This document shows positions 39,326 through 48,067 of a DNA stretch of 64,000 nucleotides, one piece after another. The stretch's first letter is position 1; each line of letters starts with the position of its first letter. The notes beneath the pieces are model-generated. The model searched no databases, was not told the DNA's origin, and saw only the letters and a list, made by a program, of their open reading frames with translations. The stretch is from positions 2,976,001 to 3,040,000 of the forward strand of contig NZ_CP011533.1 in the NCBI RefSeq assembly GCF_001704275.1. The letters are read 5' to 3'. The translations under genes were made by a program, and so were the position numbers. Source of the DNA: Streptomyces noursei ATCC 11455. GTDB lineage: Bacteria > Actinomycetota > Actinomycetes > Streptomycetales > Streptomycetaceae.

Positions 39326-42300
39326 GTGAGCGTTGTCATCGTCAAGCGCCCGCCCCGGTCGCTGCCACCTGAAGTCCCCTCGGAGGAGGTGGTACTTGAG
39401 GCCCCTCCGGAGCTTCCCCGCGAGGGCGAGCCGGAGAACCTGCTGATGACCTTCCTGCCCATGATGGGCATGGCGTCCTCGGCGGGCTTCCTGTTCATGG
39501 GGAAGCAGCCGTTCATGATGATCATGGGCGGATTCATGGTCGCCTCCACGCTGGCGATGGCGATCATGCAGATCGTCAAGGCCCGCCAGGGTCCTTCCGG
39601 ACAGATGCTCCAGGAGCGCCAGGACTACCTCAAGTACCTCGCCCAGAAGCGGAAAGAGGTGCGGCGCACCGCGCGCAGGCAGCGGGACGCGCAGCTGTTC
39701 ACCCATCCCGACCCGAGCCAGCTGTGGTCCATCGTGGCCGAGGGCAAGCGGGTGTGGGAGCGCCGGGCGAACGACCCGGACTTCGCCCAGGTGCGCCTGG
39801 GGCTGGGCCCCCAGCAGTTGGCCACTCCGCTGCGCGCGCCGGAGACCGCTCCGGTCGACGAGCTGGAGCCGCTGACCGCGCACGCGATGAAGGAATTCCT
39901 CGACAAGCACGGCCACCTGGAGAGCCTCCCGCTGGCGGTGTCGCTGCGCGCCTTCTACCACCTGACGGTGTCCGGTGACCCGGACACCGTCTACGGCGCC
40001 TCGCGCGCCCTCGTCGCCCAGCTGTGCACGCTGCACTCGCCCGAGGACCTGGTGGTGGCCGTGGTGGCCGCGCCGGGTGCGCAGGCCGAGTGGGAGTGGA
40101 CCAAGTGGCTGCCGCAGGTCCAGGACAAGACCACCGACGGCGCCGGTACCCGCCGGCTGGTCGTCGGCGACCTCGGCGAGATCGAGGAGTTGCTGGCGGA
40201 CGAGCTGGACGGCCGCGGGCGGTTCAACCCGCAGGGCGCTCCGGTGACCGACACCCCGCACGTCCTCGTCGTGCTGGACGGCGGCGAGGTCCCGATGGAC
40301 TCGGTGATCGCCGGGGCCGAGGGCCTGCAGGGCGTCTCCATCCTGGAGATCGTGCCGGGCGACCTGGACGAGATCCGCGGTGGTCTGGCGATCCAGGTGT
40401 GGCCGGGCAAGCTGGTGCTGGAGTCGGCGAGCGGCGCGGTCTACAACGGCACGTGCGACACCCTGTCGATCGCCGAGGCGGAGGCGCTGGCCCGTCAGCT
40501 GGCGCCGTTGCGGGCCGGTTCGGGCGCCGACGGCGAGGAACCGCTGCTGTCCGCGCTGGACTTCACCGACCTGCTCAACATCGCCGACGCCGGCACGCTG
40601 GACGTCTCCAAGACCTGGCGGCCCCGGACGCTGTCCGAGCGACTGCGGGTGCCGATCGGTGTCGACCGCGACGGCCAGCCGGTCATGCTGGACATCAAGG
40701 AAGCCTCGCAGCAGGGCATGGGCCCGCACGGCCTGTGTGTCGGTGCGACCGGTTCCGGTAAGTCCGAGGTGCTGCGCACCCTGGTGCTCGCGCTCGCGGT
40801 GACGCACTCCTCGGAGACGCTGAACTTCATCCTCGCGGACTTCAAGGGTGGCGCCACCTTCACCGGTATGTCCGAGATGCCGCACGTCGCGGCCGTCATC
40901 ACCAACCTCGGTGAGGACGTCACGCTGATCGACCGCATGCGCGACTCGATCACCGGTGAGCTCCAGCGCCGTCAGGAACTGCTGCGCTCGGCGGGCAACT
41001 ACGCGAACATCACCGACTACGAGAAGGCGCGTGCCGCCGGCGCTCCGCTGGACCCGCTGCCGTCGCTGGTGATGATCATCGACGAGTTCTCCGAACTGCT
41101 CGCCGCCAAGCCCGACTTCATCGAGATGTTCATCCAGATCGGCCGTATCGGCCGTTCGATGGGTGTGCACATGCTGCTCGCCTCGCAGCGTCTGGAAGAG
41201 GGCAAGCTGCGCGGTCTGGACACCTTCCTGTCCTACCGACTCGGTCTGCGGACCTTCTCCGCCGCCGAGTCGCGGACCGCGATCGGTGTGCCGGACGCCT
41301 ACCACCTGCCGAACGTTCCGGGTTCCGGCATCCTGAAGTACGACACCGAGACGATGGTCCAGTTCAAGGCCGCGTACGTCTCGGGCACCTACCGCGGTCC
41401 GGGCGGCAGCGGTCGCGGCGGCAGCGGCGGCGGTCGGGCCAACCGGCTCCCGGTGCCCTTCACGGCCGCCCCGGTCGTCGAGCAGATCATCGAGGACCCG
41501 ACCCCGATCGAGCCGGACACCCCCGAGATCGACGACGCGCTGGCCGACACCGTCCTGGACGTCATGGTCCAGCGGATGCAGGGCCAGGGCCCGCCGGCCC
41601 ACCAGGTGTGGCTGCCGCCGCTGGAGGAGCCGCCCACGGTCAACCAGCTGCTGCCGGCCCTGGCGGTCACCCCCGAGCGGGGCGTGCACGCGCCGGAGTA
41701 CACCGCGCTGGGCAAGCTCGTGGTGCCGGTCGCGCTGGTGGACAAGCCGTTCGAGCAGCGGCGTGACGTCATGTACCTGGACTTCTCCGCCGGTGCCGGT
41801 CACGGTCTGGTCGTCGGTGGTCCGCAGTCCGGCAAGTCGACGCTGATCCGTTCCGCGATGGCGGCGTTCGCGCTCACCCACACCCCGTCCGAAGTGCAGT
41901 TCTACTGCCTCGACTTCGGTGGCGGCGGCATGCTGACCATGGAGGGCCTGGCGCACGTCGGCGGTGTCGCCTCGCGTCTGGACGCGGAGAAGGTCCGCCG
42001 TACGGTCGCCGAGGTCACCGGCATCCTCAACGAGCGCGAGGAGTTCTTCCGCTCCAACAACATCGACTCGATCGGTACCTACCGCCAGCGGCGGGCCGCG
42101 GGCGCCTTCCCCGACCAGAAGTGGGGCGACGTCTTCCTGATCATCGATGGTTGGGGCACGTTCAAGACCGACTACGAGCAGCTCGACCCGGTGATCCTGG
42201 ACATCGCCAGCCGGGGTCTCGGTTTCGGTGTCCACCTGATCCTCGCGGCCTCCCGCTACACCGAGGTGCGTCCCGCCCTGCGCGACCAGCTCCTCAACCG

Positions 42301-43288
42301 CGTGGAGCTGCGCCTGGGCGACCCGATGGAGTCGGAGTTCGACCGCAAGCGCGCGGAGAACGTCCCGATGGGAAAGCCGGGCCGCGGCCTCTCCCCGGAG
42401 AAGCTGGACTTCCTGGCCGCGCTGCCGCGCCTGGACGGCATGAGCGACCCGGAGACCACCAGCGACGGCATCGCCAACCTGGTGCAGACCGTCAACGAGC
42501 ACTGGAAGGGCGAGCCCGCCCCCAAGGTGCGGATGCTGCCGACGATGCTGCACGCCAGCGACCTGCCCCGGGGCGGCGACTACCCCGAGCACGGCATCGC
42601 GATCGGTGTCGACGAGACCACGCTGTCCCCGGCGTTCATCGACTTCGAGACCGACCCGCTGCTGGTCATCTACGGCGACAGCGAGTCCGGCAAGTCCTCG
42701 CTGCTGCGCCTGCTGACCAAGCAGATCGCCGAGCGGTACCCGACCGACAAGGCGCTCATGGTGGTCGGCGACTACCGTCGCGCACTGCTCGGTGAGATCC
42801 CCGACAGCCACCTGTACAAGTACTGTGCCGCGGGGCCGCAGCTCCAGGAGGTCATCAGCGGGCTCGCCGGTTCGCTGGGCCGACGAATGCCGGGGCCGGA
42901 CGTCACGCCGGAGCAGCTGCGCAACCGCAGCTGGTACGACCTGCCGGACGCGTTCGTGATCGTCGACGACTACGACCTGGTGGCGACCAGCAGCGGCAAC
43001 CCGCTGCAGCCGCTGCTGGAGTACCTGCCGTTCGCCCGTGACCTGGGTCTGCGCCTGATCCTGGCGCGCAGCTCCTCGGGTGCCGGCCGGTCCTCGTTCG
43101 AGCCGGTCATGCAGCGTTCCAAGGAGCTCGGCGCGCAGGGTCTGATCCTGTCGGCCGACCCGGGCGAGGGCCCGCTGATGGGCAACATCAAGGGTCAGCA
43201 GCTCACGCCCGGCCGTGGCATGTTCATCACCCGCAAGCGCGGTGCGCAGCTGGTCCAGACCGGCTTCCTGCCGCTCAGCGGCCAGTAG
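39326..43288 (+). CDS. eccC: EccC, FtsK/SpoIIIE-type ATPase of the type VII secretion system
   Basis: 1,320 residues from GTG, a single-chain EccCa-EccCb fusion. Two membrane helices lie at about 40-85. Three ATPase domains follow: D1 Walker A GATGSGKSE (about 473) with Walker B LVMIIDEF; D2 GGPQSGKST (about 831) with LIIDGW, lacking the glutamate; D3 GDSESGKSS (about 1117) with FVIVDDYD. Only D1 has the full catalytic Asp-Glu pair, matching the known EccC scheme in which D1 is the motor and D3 binds substrate signal sequences. A Gly-rich linker (GGSGRGGSGGG) joins D1 to D2. Confidence 0.97.
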   Translation: MSVVIVKRPPRSLPPEVPSEEVVLEAPPELPREGEPENLLMTFLPMMGMASSAGFLFMGKQPFMMIMGGFMVASTLAMAIMQIVKARQGPSGQMLQERQDYLKYLAQKRKEVRRTARRQRDAQLFTHPDPSQLWSIVAEGKRVWERRANDPDFAQVRLGLGPQQLATPLRAPETAPVDELEPLTAHAMKEFLDKHGHLESLPLAVSLRAFYHLTVSGDPDTVYGASRALVAQLCTLHSPEDLVVAVVAAPGAQAEWEWTKWLPQVQDKTTDGAGTRRLVVGDLGEIEELLADELDGRGRFNPQGAPVTDTPHVLVVLDGGEVPMDSVIAGAEGLQGVSILEIVPGDLDEIRGGLAIQVWPGKLVLESASGAVYNGTCDTLSIAEAEALARQLAPLRAGSGADGEEPLLSALDFTDLLNIADAGTLDVSKTWRPRTLSERLRVPIGVDRDGQPVMLDIKEASQQGMGPHGLCVGATGSGKSEVLRTLVLALAVTHSSETLNFILADFKGGATFTGMSEMPHVAAVITNLGEDVTLIDRMRDSITGELQRRQELLRSAGNYANITDYEKARAAGAPLDPLPSLVMIIDEFSELLAAKPDFIEMFIQIGRIGRSMGVHMLLASQRLEEGKLRGLDTFLSYRLGLRTFSAAESRTAIGVPDAYHLPNVPGSGILKYDTETMVQFKAAYVSGTYRGPGGSGRGGSGGGRANRLPVPFTAAPVVEQIIEDPTPIEPDTPEIDDALADTVLDVMVQRMQGQGPPAHQVWLPPLEEPPTVNQLLPALAVTPERGVHAPEYTALGKLVVPVALVDKPFEQRRDVMYLDFSAGAGHGLVVGGPQSGKSTLIRSAMAAFALTHTPSEVQFYCLDFGGGGMLTMEGLAHVGGVASRLDAEKVRRTVAEVTGILNEREEFFRSNNIDSIGTYRQRRAAGAFPDQKWGDVFLIIDGWGTFKTDYEQLDPVILDIASRGLGFGVHLILAASRYTEVRPALRDQLLNRVELRLGDPMESEFDRKRAENVPMGKPGRGLSPEKLDFLAALPRLDGMSDPETTSDGIANLVQTVNEHWKGEPAPKVRMLPTMLHASDLPRGGDYPEHGIAIGVDETTLSPAFIDFETDPLLVIYGDSESGKSSLLRLLTKQIAERYPTDKALMVVGDYRRALLGEIPDSHLYKYCAAGPQLQEVISGLAGSLGRRMPGPDVTPEQLRNRSWYDLPDAFVIVDDYDLVATSSGNPLQPLLEYLPFARDLGLRLILARSSSGAGRSSFEPVMQRSKELGAQGLILSADPGEGPLMGNIKGQQLTPGRGMFITRKRGAQLVQTGFLPLSGQ

Positions 43289-43304
43289 CAGACAGCCCGT
43301 ACAA

Positions 43305-43350
43305 CGGCGGTGGGGCGTCCCTCTCAGGAGGGGCGCCCCACCGCCGTTTT
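43305..43350 (+). terminator. eccC terminator
   Basis: Outer 13-bp stem CGGCGGTGGGGCG / CGCCCCACCGCCG with a smaller inner stem, followed by TTTTCGTTGTT. It lies 16 bases past the eccC stop. Confidence 0.9.
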
Positions 43351-43400
43351 CGTTGTTCCGTTGTTCGCGTCGCTCGTGTTGTTCGCGCGCCGTCCTCGGG

Positions 43401-44177
43401 TCAGCCGAAGGCGCCGTGCTGGGTGACGTCCGGGCCGGGCGGGGCGGCTGCGTCCGCGGCCCGGCCCTCACCGGAGGCGGCGCCGGCGGCCTTCTCCGCC
43501 TGGTCGCCGGCCGGTGCGGAGCCCTTCGCCGGCGCCTTCCCGTCGGCCGCCTTCTCCGCCGCCTTCTGCCGCGCGGCGGCCTTCGCCTCCTGCTCCTCCG
43601 CCGCGCGCTGCGCCTCGGCCGGGTTCGTCCGGACGCCCTTGGCGATGCCCTCGCCGCCGCGCGTCGCCGCCGCGCCGTCCCGGGGCGTGCCGAACGGGTC
43701 GGGCCCGTGGGCGGCCGTGGACGTCTCCCACTGGTGCCGCAGCTGCGGGGCCTGGCTCTGGCCGCCGCCCCGGCCGCCGCGCTTGCCGAACGCGCCGCCG
43801 AGGCCGTTGGCGAGCTGGCCCAGCGCCATGAGGCCGTAGGCCATTCCCTGGCCCGACGACTGCGAGGCGGGCTGCGTGGCGCTCGCCGAGCCGCTGTCGT
43901 GGGCCCCGCCGGTGCTGTCGCCGTGGTGGTTGTCGGCGGCGTTCTCCAGGTCGGCCGCGGCCAGTTCGAAGACCGGCAGGGACTCGTCGACGGACCGCTT
44001 CAGCCGGTGCCACTCGGCGGCGAACGCCTCGCCCGCCGGGCCGTGCCAGTCGGCCGAGGCGGCGGCGCCGACGTGCCGGTCGAGGTCGCGGACGAGCCCG
44101 TCCAGGTGCTTGCCCATGTCCCGCCAGCCGGCCGCCGCGTCGTGCAGCGCATGGGGATTGCGTCGTGGTTCCGTCAC
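43401..44177 (-). CDS. Long WXG100-like T7SS protein with Ala-rich tail
   Basis: 258 residues from a GTG overlapping the preceding gene's stop (GTGA). The first about 100 residues form a helical hairpin with the turn ADWHGPAGEAFAAEW, a WXG motif. The rest is low-complexity: a Gly/Ser/Gln region with two small hydrophobic patches, and a Lys/Ala/Glu-rich segment (EEQEAKAAARQKAAEKAADG). It probably dimerises with the small WXG100 protein encoded directly upstream. It may be a secreted substrate or a substrate adaptor. It converges on eccC. Confidence 0.8.
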   Translation of the reverse strand: MTEPRRNPHALHDAAAGWRDMGKHLDGLVRDLDRHVGAAASADWHGPAGEAFAAEWHRLKRSVDESLPVFELAAADLENAADNHHGDSTGGAHDSGSASATQPASQSSGQGMAYGLMALGQLANGLGGAFGKRGGRGGGQSQAPQLRHQWETSTAAHGPDPFGTPRDGAAATRGGEGIAKGVRTNPAEAQRAAEEQEAKAAARQKAAEKAADGKAPAKGSAPAGDQAEKAAGAASGEGRAADAAAPPGPDVTQHGAFG

Positions 44178-44482
44178 TTGACGCTCCGCATCATCTCGAC
44201 CAGCTCGTCCTCCGTGGCCTGGGTGTTCGCGGCGGTCTCCTTGATGCCGCCGCCGACCTCGGCCAGCCGCTGTTGGAGCTGTGCCAGGGCGCGCTCGGCC
44301 TCCTCGAACAACTCGCGGAAGGGCCGGGCCGCTTCATCGCTGCCGAAACCGTCCCTGAGCGCGTCGGCGTCCGTACGCCGTCTGAATGCGCTCAGGTGCC
44401 GGCTCAGTTCTTCCGCTCGAATCTCGAAGGTCGTACCGAGCTTGTGCAGCTCCTCGGTACTGAGCCGGACTTCATCGGACAT
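44174..44482 (-). CDS. WXG100/ESX-like small protein
   Basis: 102 residues from the ATG with a GGGGAG site five bases upstream (the codon before it is also ATG but too close). Two predicted helices are separated by the turn DGFGSDEAARPFRELF, in the position of the WXG turn but with Phe instead of Trp. It ends with a helical tail (NTQATEDELVEMMRSVK) that includes the secretion-signal spacing Y/W-x3-D/E only loosely. Coupled to the 258-residue WXG protein, it resembles an EsxA/EsxB-type pair. Confidence 0.8.
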   Translation of the reverse strand: MSDEVRLSTEELHKLGTTFEIRAEELSRHLSAFRRRTDADALRDGFGSDEAARPFRELFEEAERALAQLQQRLAEVGGGIKETAANTQATEDELVEMMRSVK

Positions 44483-44634
44483 CATTTCTCCCCGAATTGA
44501 ATGACAGCGACCTGCTGTACATCGCCTCAGGTCTAGCACACCCGCAAAAGGCCCGAAGCCCCTGGCGGAGTCGCTTCTGCGCGAAGCGCGGAAGGGATAC
44601 GGAGCAATATCCGGCAATACCGACAACCCCTGCC

Positions 44635-44665
44635 TTGACGACCCGTTCACATCCGTCATTACACT
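44635..44665 (+). promoter_or_regulatory. Possible promoter of the 133-residue gene
   Basis: TTGACG, a 19-base spacer, then TACACT, 57 bases before the start codon. The spacer is long, but the same TTGACN-N19-TANNNT layout occurs before the ESX-like gene at 54507. Confidence 0.35.
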
Positions 44666-44721
44666 CATGACGCCGGTGCAGCACGCGCGGTTGCTGTGCC
44701 ACCACGTACAAGGGGGCAGAC

Positions 44722-45123
44722 ATGAGCAACGAGCGGCAGATCCAGGACGACGACCTGATGGACGTCGCCCACGACCATGAGCAGGCGGCCCGCCTGCGGA
44801 AGGCGCTGAAGGTGCTTGCGGAGAACCCCAAGGTGGGCGGCAAGCTCCAGGAGATGGCCCAGGAAGTGCTCTCCGGCCGGATGGGCATGAAGGAAGCCAT
44901 CGAGACGCCCGGCTACATGGACGCGCTGGGCGACCGGATGAACCAGATCCGGCGCGCGGCCGAGAACCAGACGGCGGCCGAGCGCGAGGAGTCCCGCGCG
45001 AAGTTCGCCGAGTGGCAGAAGAAGCAGGACGAGGAGGAGGACCGCGAGCGCGCCGAGCGCGACGGTCCGAGCCTCGACCTCGTCACCGGCCCGCGCCGCG
45101 GCGGCGGGCGCGGCCACCGCTGA
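44722..45123 (+). CDS. T7SS-locus charged helical protein, unknown function
   Basis: 133 residues with an AAGGGGG ribosome site. It is predicted almost wholly helical and highly charged (LRKALKVLAENPKVGGKLQE, then ESRAKFAEWQKKQDEEEDRE), without membrane segments or signal. It lacks a WXG turn. Position between the WXG pair and the pseudo-ATPase gene suggests a cytoplasmic accessory or chaperone role, an inference only. Confidence 0.7.
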   Translation: MSNERQIQDDDLMDVAHDHEQAARLRKALKVLAENPKVGGKLQEMAQEVLSGRMGMKEAIETPGYMDALGDRMNQIRRAAENQTAAEREESRAKFAEWQKKQDEEEDRERAERDGPSLDLVTGPRRGGGRGHR

Positions 45124-45160
45124 ACCGCCCCCCTGGGTCCTGGACCCCGTCAAACGCCAG

Positions 45161-45209
45161 GATCCGCCCGCGTGGGCCGGGTGCCCGGCACGACGCGGGC
45201 GGATCTTTT
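45161..45209 (+). terminator. Terminator with T-run
   Basis: A 13-bp stem GATCCGCCCGCGT / ACGCGGGCGGATC with an inner GCCGGG/CCCGGC stem, followed by TTTT, 37 bases after the 133-residue gene. Confidence 0.85.
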
Positions 45210-45224
45210 GATCTCTGTTCGGCA

Positions 45225-45482
45225 TCATTCCGCGCCGCCCGGCGGCGTTCCGCATCGCTCGGCGGCGTTCTTCACCGCCCGGCAACGCTCGTCTCTTCGC
45301 TGGTCTCTTCCGGCCCGCCCGACGGAGATCCGGAGGAATATCGCGCCGGACAACACCACGCCGATCCACCCCGAGTCGGGCAAGTGCACACGGGATAAGA
45401 ACGCACCGGAAAAGCACACACCAGACAAGAACGCGACATCACGCAGAAATTGCAAAACGGGAATAAGGCCCACCTTTCCCAT
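45225..45482 (-). CDS. Doubtful small ORF with pentapeptide-like pattern
   Basis: 85 residues. GGGGGGAGG lies nine bases before the ATG, which is good, but the codon use is poor for Streptomyces (TTT, CAA, ATA and a TTA). The middle repeats a loose five-residue pattern (VAFLSG, VCFSG, AFLSR, VVLSG, AIFLR) recalling pentapeptide-repeat proteins. The 3' part overlaps three 20-bp direct repeats that are not a multiple of three. It may be a decayed gene or chance. Confidence 0.25.
   Translation of the reverse strand: MGKVGLIPVLQFLRDVAFLSGVCFSGAFLSRVHLPDSGWIGVVLSGAIFLRISVGRAGRDQRRDERCRAVKNAAERCGTPPGGAE
45231..45290. repeat. Three 20-bp direct repeats
   Basis: Units at 45231, 45251 and 45271 share the core CGCCCGGCGGCGTTC with a few changes (CGCTCGGCGGCGTTC, CGCCCGGCAACGCTC). 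They lie in the 508-bp gap between the 133-residue gene and the pseudo-ATPase gene. Confidence 0.7.
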
Positions 45483-45631
45483 GCGCCCCGACCTCCCCCC
45501 TGCTCGCCCGGGCGCGCTGCCCCGTGTGCCGGTTCCGGAACAGCCGCCCCTCGGCCGTCCCCTGATTCCGGACCGGAACATAGGATCTAGCCAGTACTTG
45601 CACGGATCCACGGGAGTGGAGGGCGGGATCG

Positions 45632-48067
45632 ATGGGGGACGAGGAAGTCATGAACGCCTCAGACGACGCGGCCGGCACTGCGGCCCACTACGCGCCGCAC
45701 CCGTACGTCGGGGGCCGCACCGCCGCCCTCCGCGCCCTCGCCGCCTGGCGCATGCGGTGGCCCGGCGCACCGCGGGTGGTCGTTCTCACCGGCAGCCCCG
45801 GCAGCGGGTGTTCCCGCCTGCTCGCGGGCTTCCTGATGCTGTGCGACCCCGACTACCGCAAGCAGCTCCCGCTGGACGACCTGGACCCGGCGACGGTCCC
45901 CCCGGACCTCCCGGCGCCGGCCGTACCGAGCCCCCGGGGCCTGACGGCCGCACAGGTGCTGTGGCTCCTCGCCGACCACCTCGGCCTCGCCGCCGGGCGC
46001 ACGGCGGACGTCTTCTCCGAACTCGCCGCCCGCGAGGAGCCGCTGACGGTCGTCGTACCGGACGTCGACCTGGCCGGTCCGGTGCGCGCCGCCAACGAGC
46101 CGGCGCGCCTGGTGCGCGAGGTCCTCGTACCGCTCGCCGCGACGCCGACGGTGCACCTCCTGGCCGATGTGCCCCGTGAACTCGCCGCCGAGCTGGCCGG
46201 TGCGCTGCCGCGCGGCCAGGTGCAGGTGATCGACCTCGACGCGCCCGAGTGGGCCGACCCCGAGGGCCTGGTCCTGCACGCCGAGACCGCGCTCACCCCG
46301 GAGGCCGGCGCCCCCGACCTCCCGTTCACCACCGACCCGGACGCGCGCCGGGCGCTCGCCGAGGCGCTGGCCCGGCGCGCCGACGGCAGCCGGCTGACGG
46401 TCCACCTGGCCGTGCGGTCGCTGTTCGCCCACCCCGAGGGGTTCGATCCCGCCGACGAGGCGCAGCTGCCCCGCACCGTCGGCGACGTCCTCGACCTGCA
46501 CGCCCGCCGTCTGGGCGCCGATCCGCGGACGCTCCGGCAGATGCTGGCGCCGCTGGCGTTCGCCGAGGGCGACGGGCTCCCGGTGCAGCTGTGGCACCCG
46601 TTGGCGAACGCCGTCGCCGGACACGACATGGGCCGGGTCATCGCCGACGGGATGCTGCTGGCCGCCCCGTTCGTGGAGCCGGTGGCACCTCCCGCGGACG
46701 GCGGTGACGAGGGTGCGGACGCCGACGAGGGGGCGGTGGACGGCGTTGCCGCGGGCCACACGAATGCGTCCGGGGACGAGCACATCTCCGGCGCCCCGGA
46801 GACCTCCGGTGGCACGCCCCGCACGCTGATCCGCCTGACCCACCCGGGCCTCGCCGCCGAGCTCCGCGCCGGCACGGCGAACCCCCGGGACGCCCAGACC
46901 AAGATCGCCATGGCGCTGCTGGAGGCGGTGCCCCGGCAGGACTGGTCCCAGGCCGACCCCTACGTCCGCGACTACCTCGCCGCGCACACCCTCGAAGCCG
47001 GGCTGCTCCCACAACTCCTCACCGACCCGGGCCTGTTCACCCACGCCGACCCGACCCGGCTGCGCGCCGCCGTCGAGGCCGTACCGCTCGACCAGTTGGG
47101 CGCACCGGCCCGTACGTATCTGCGCACCGCTCCCCTGCTCACCCGCTCCGAGGCCCCGCTCGACATGCGGGCGGCGCTCCTGGAGACCGCGTTCGTCGAG
47201 GACGGGCTGCTGCCGTACGCGGAGGCGCTGCACGGACTGGGCCTGGACCTGCCGTGGCGCACCCTGTGGAGCCTGCCGCTGCCGGGCGTGACCTCGGTGA
47301 CGGCCGGGTTCCTGCCGGCGCGGGAGGGCGCGGATCCGGCGGCGCCCGACGGCACCCGCCGCCCCGTCGCCGCGCTGCTGGTCCCGGCGGGCACGCCGGG
47401 CTCCCGTCCACTGCCGACCGCGGACGCCCCGGAGCCGACGGCGACTGCCACTGCCACTACGACCGCGACTACGGATACGGCTGCGGATACGGCTGCGGAG
47501 GAGTCCGCGGCCCCTCCGATCGACGCCGACGCCGCTCCCGCCCCCGCGACCACGCCCACCGCCCTCCTGCTCCACGACCTCCTCCGCCCGGCACCCGTCG
47601 ACGCCGACCCCGCGCAGGTGCTGCGCCCGTCGGAGCAGGAGCAGGCGGCGGCTCCGTACGGGTTCAGCCGCGGCGCCGACTACCTGCGGGTGTGGGCCCG
47701 GGCGAGCGGAGAGGTAGTGACCGCGCTGATCTCCGACTCCCCGTTCCGGGACGCCGACCTCACCCCGGACGGCATCCTCCTGGTCGCCACCGAACGCGGT
47801 GTGACGGCCCGTCAGATCCTTGCCCCGGCACCCGCCGCGGCGCCTGCCCCGACACCGGACGCCGAGCCGACTGAAGCCACCGACGCCACCCACGCCACTG
47901 GAGTAACCGAGGGCGCCGGGGTCACCGGGTCGGCCGGCACCACCGGGGCGGTCGATACCGCAGCCCCCGCCGCCGTCCCCGCCCAGGCCGCCGCGCCGGC
48001 CACCGTCCCGTCCACCGACGCCGCCGCCCACGGCCGCACCCGCGGCCCCGAAGGAGACCACTCGTGA
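45632..48067 (+). CDS. STAND-like P-loop protein with degenerate Walker A
   Basis: 811 residues (or 805 from the ATG at 45650, which has GAGGA close by). The N-terminus reads like a nucleotide-binding module after PYVGGRTAALRALAAWRM: VVVLTGSPGSGCSRLL. The Walker A lysine is replaced by Cys (TGT codon), so ATP hydrolysis is doubtful. Walker B-like VVVPDVDL follows near residue 145. The middle is helical and Ala/Leu-rich; the C-terminus has one beta-propeller-like stretch (FRDADLTPDGILLVATERG) between Ala/Pro/Thr-rich linkers. The stop overlaps the next gene's start (GTGA), so the two proteins probably work together. Confidence 0.75.
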   Translation: MGDEEVMNASDDAAGTAAHYAPHPYVGGRTAALRALAAWRMRWPGAPRVVVLTGSPGSGCSRLLAGFLMLCDPDYRKQLPLDDLDPATVPPDLPAPAVPSPRGLTAAQVLWLLADHLGLAAGRTADVFSELAAREEPLTVVVPDVDLAGPVRAANEPARLVREVLVPLAATPTVHLLADVPRELAAELAGALPRGQVQVIDLDAPEWADPEGLVLHAETALTPEAGAPDLPFTTDPDARRALAEALARRADGSRLTVHLAVRSLFAHPEGFDPADEAQLPRTVGDVLDLHARRLGADPRTLRQMLAPLAFAEGDGLPVQLWHPLANAVAGHDMGRVIADGMLLAAPFVEPVAPPADGGDEGADADEGAVDGVAAGHTNASGDEHISGAPETSGGTPRTLIRLTHPGLAAELRAGTANPRDAQTKIAMALLEAVPRQDWSQADPYVRDYLAAHTLEAGLLPQLLTDPGLFTHADPTRLRAAVEAVPLDQLGAPARTYLRTAPLLTRSEAPLDMRAALLETAFVEDGLLPYAEALHGLGLDLPWRTLWSLPLPGVTSVTAGFLPAREGADPAAPDGTRRPVAALLVPAGTPGSRPLPTADAPEPTATATATTTATTDTAADTAAEESAAPPIDADAAPAPATTPTALLLHDLLRPAPVDADPAQVLRPSEQEQAAAPYGFSRGADYLRVWARASGEVVTALISDSPFRDADLTPDGILLVATERGVTARQILAPAPAAAPAPTPDAEPTEATDATHATGVTEGAGVTGSAGTTGAVDTAAPAAVPAQAAAPATVPSTDAAAHGRTRGPEGDHS

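Noticed and set aside
45659..48061. A long minus-strand frame opposite the pseudo-ATPase gene
   Set aside because: Gly/Arg/Val-rich shadow without motif; the plus-strand gene is coupled to its neighbour.
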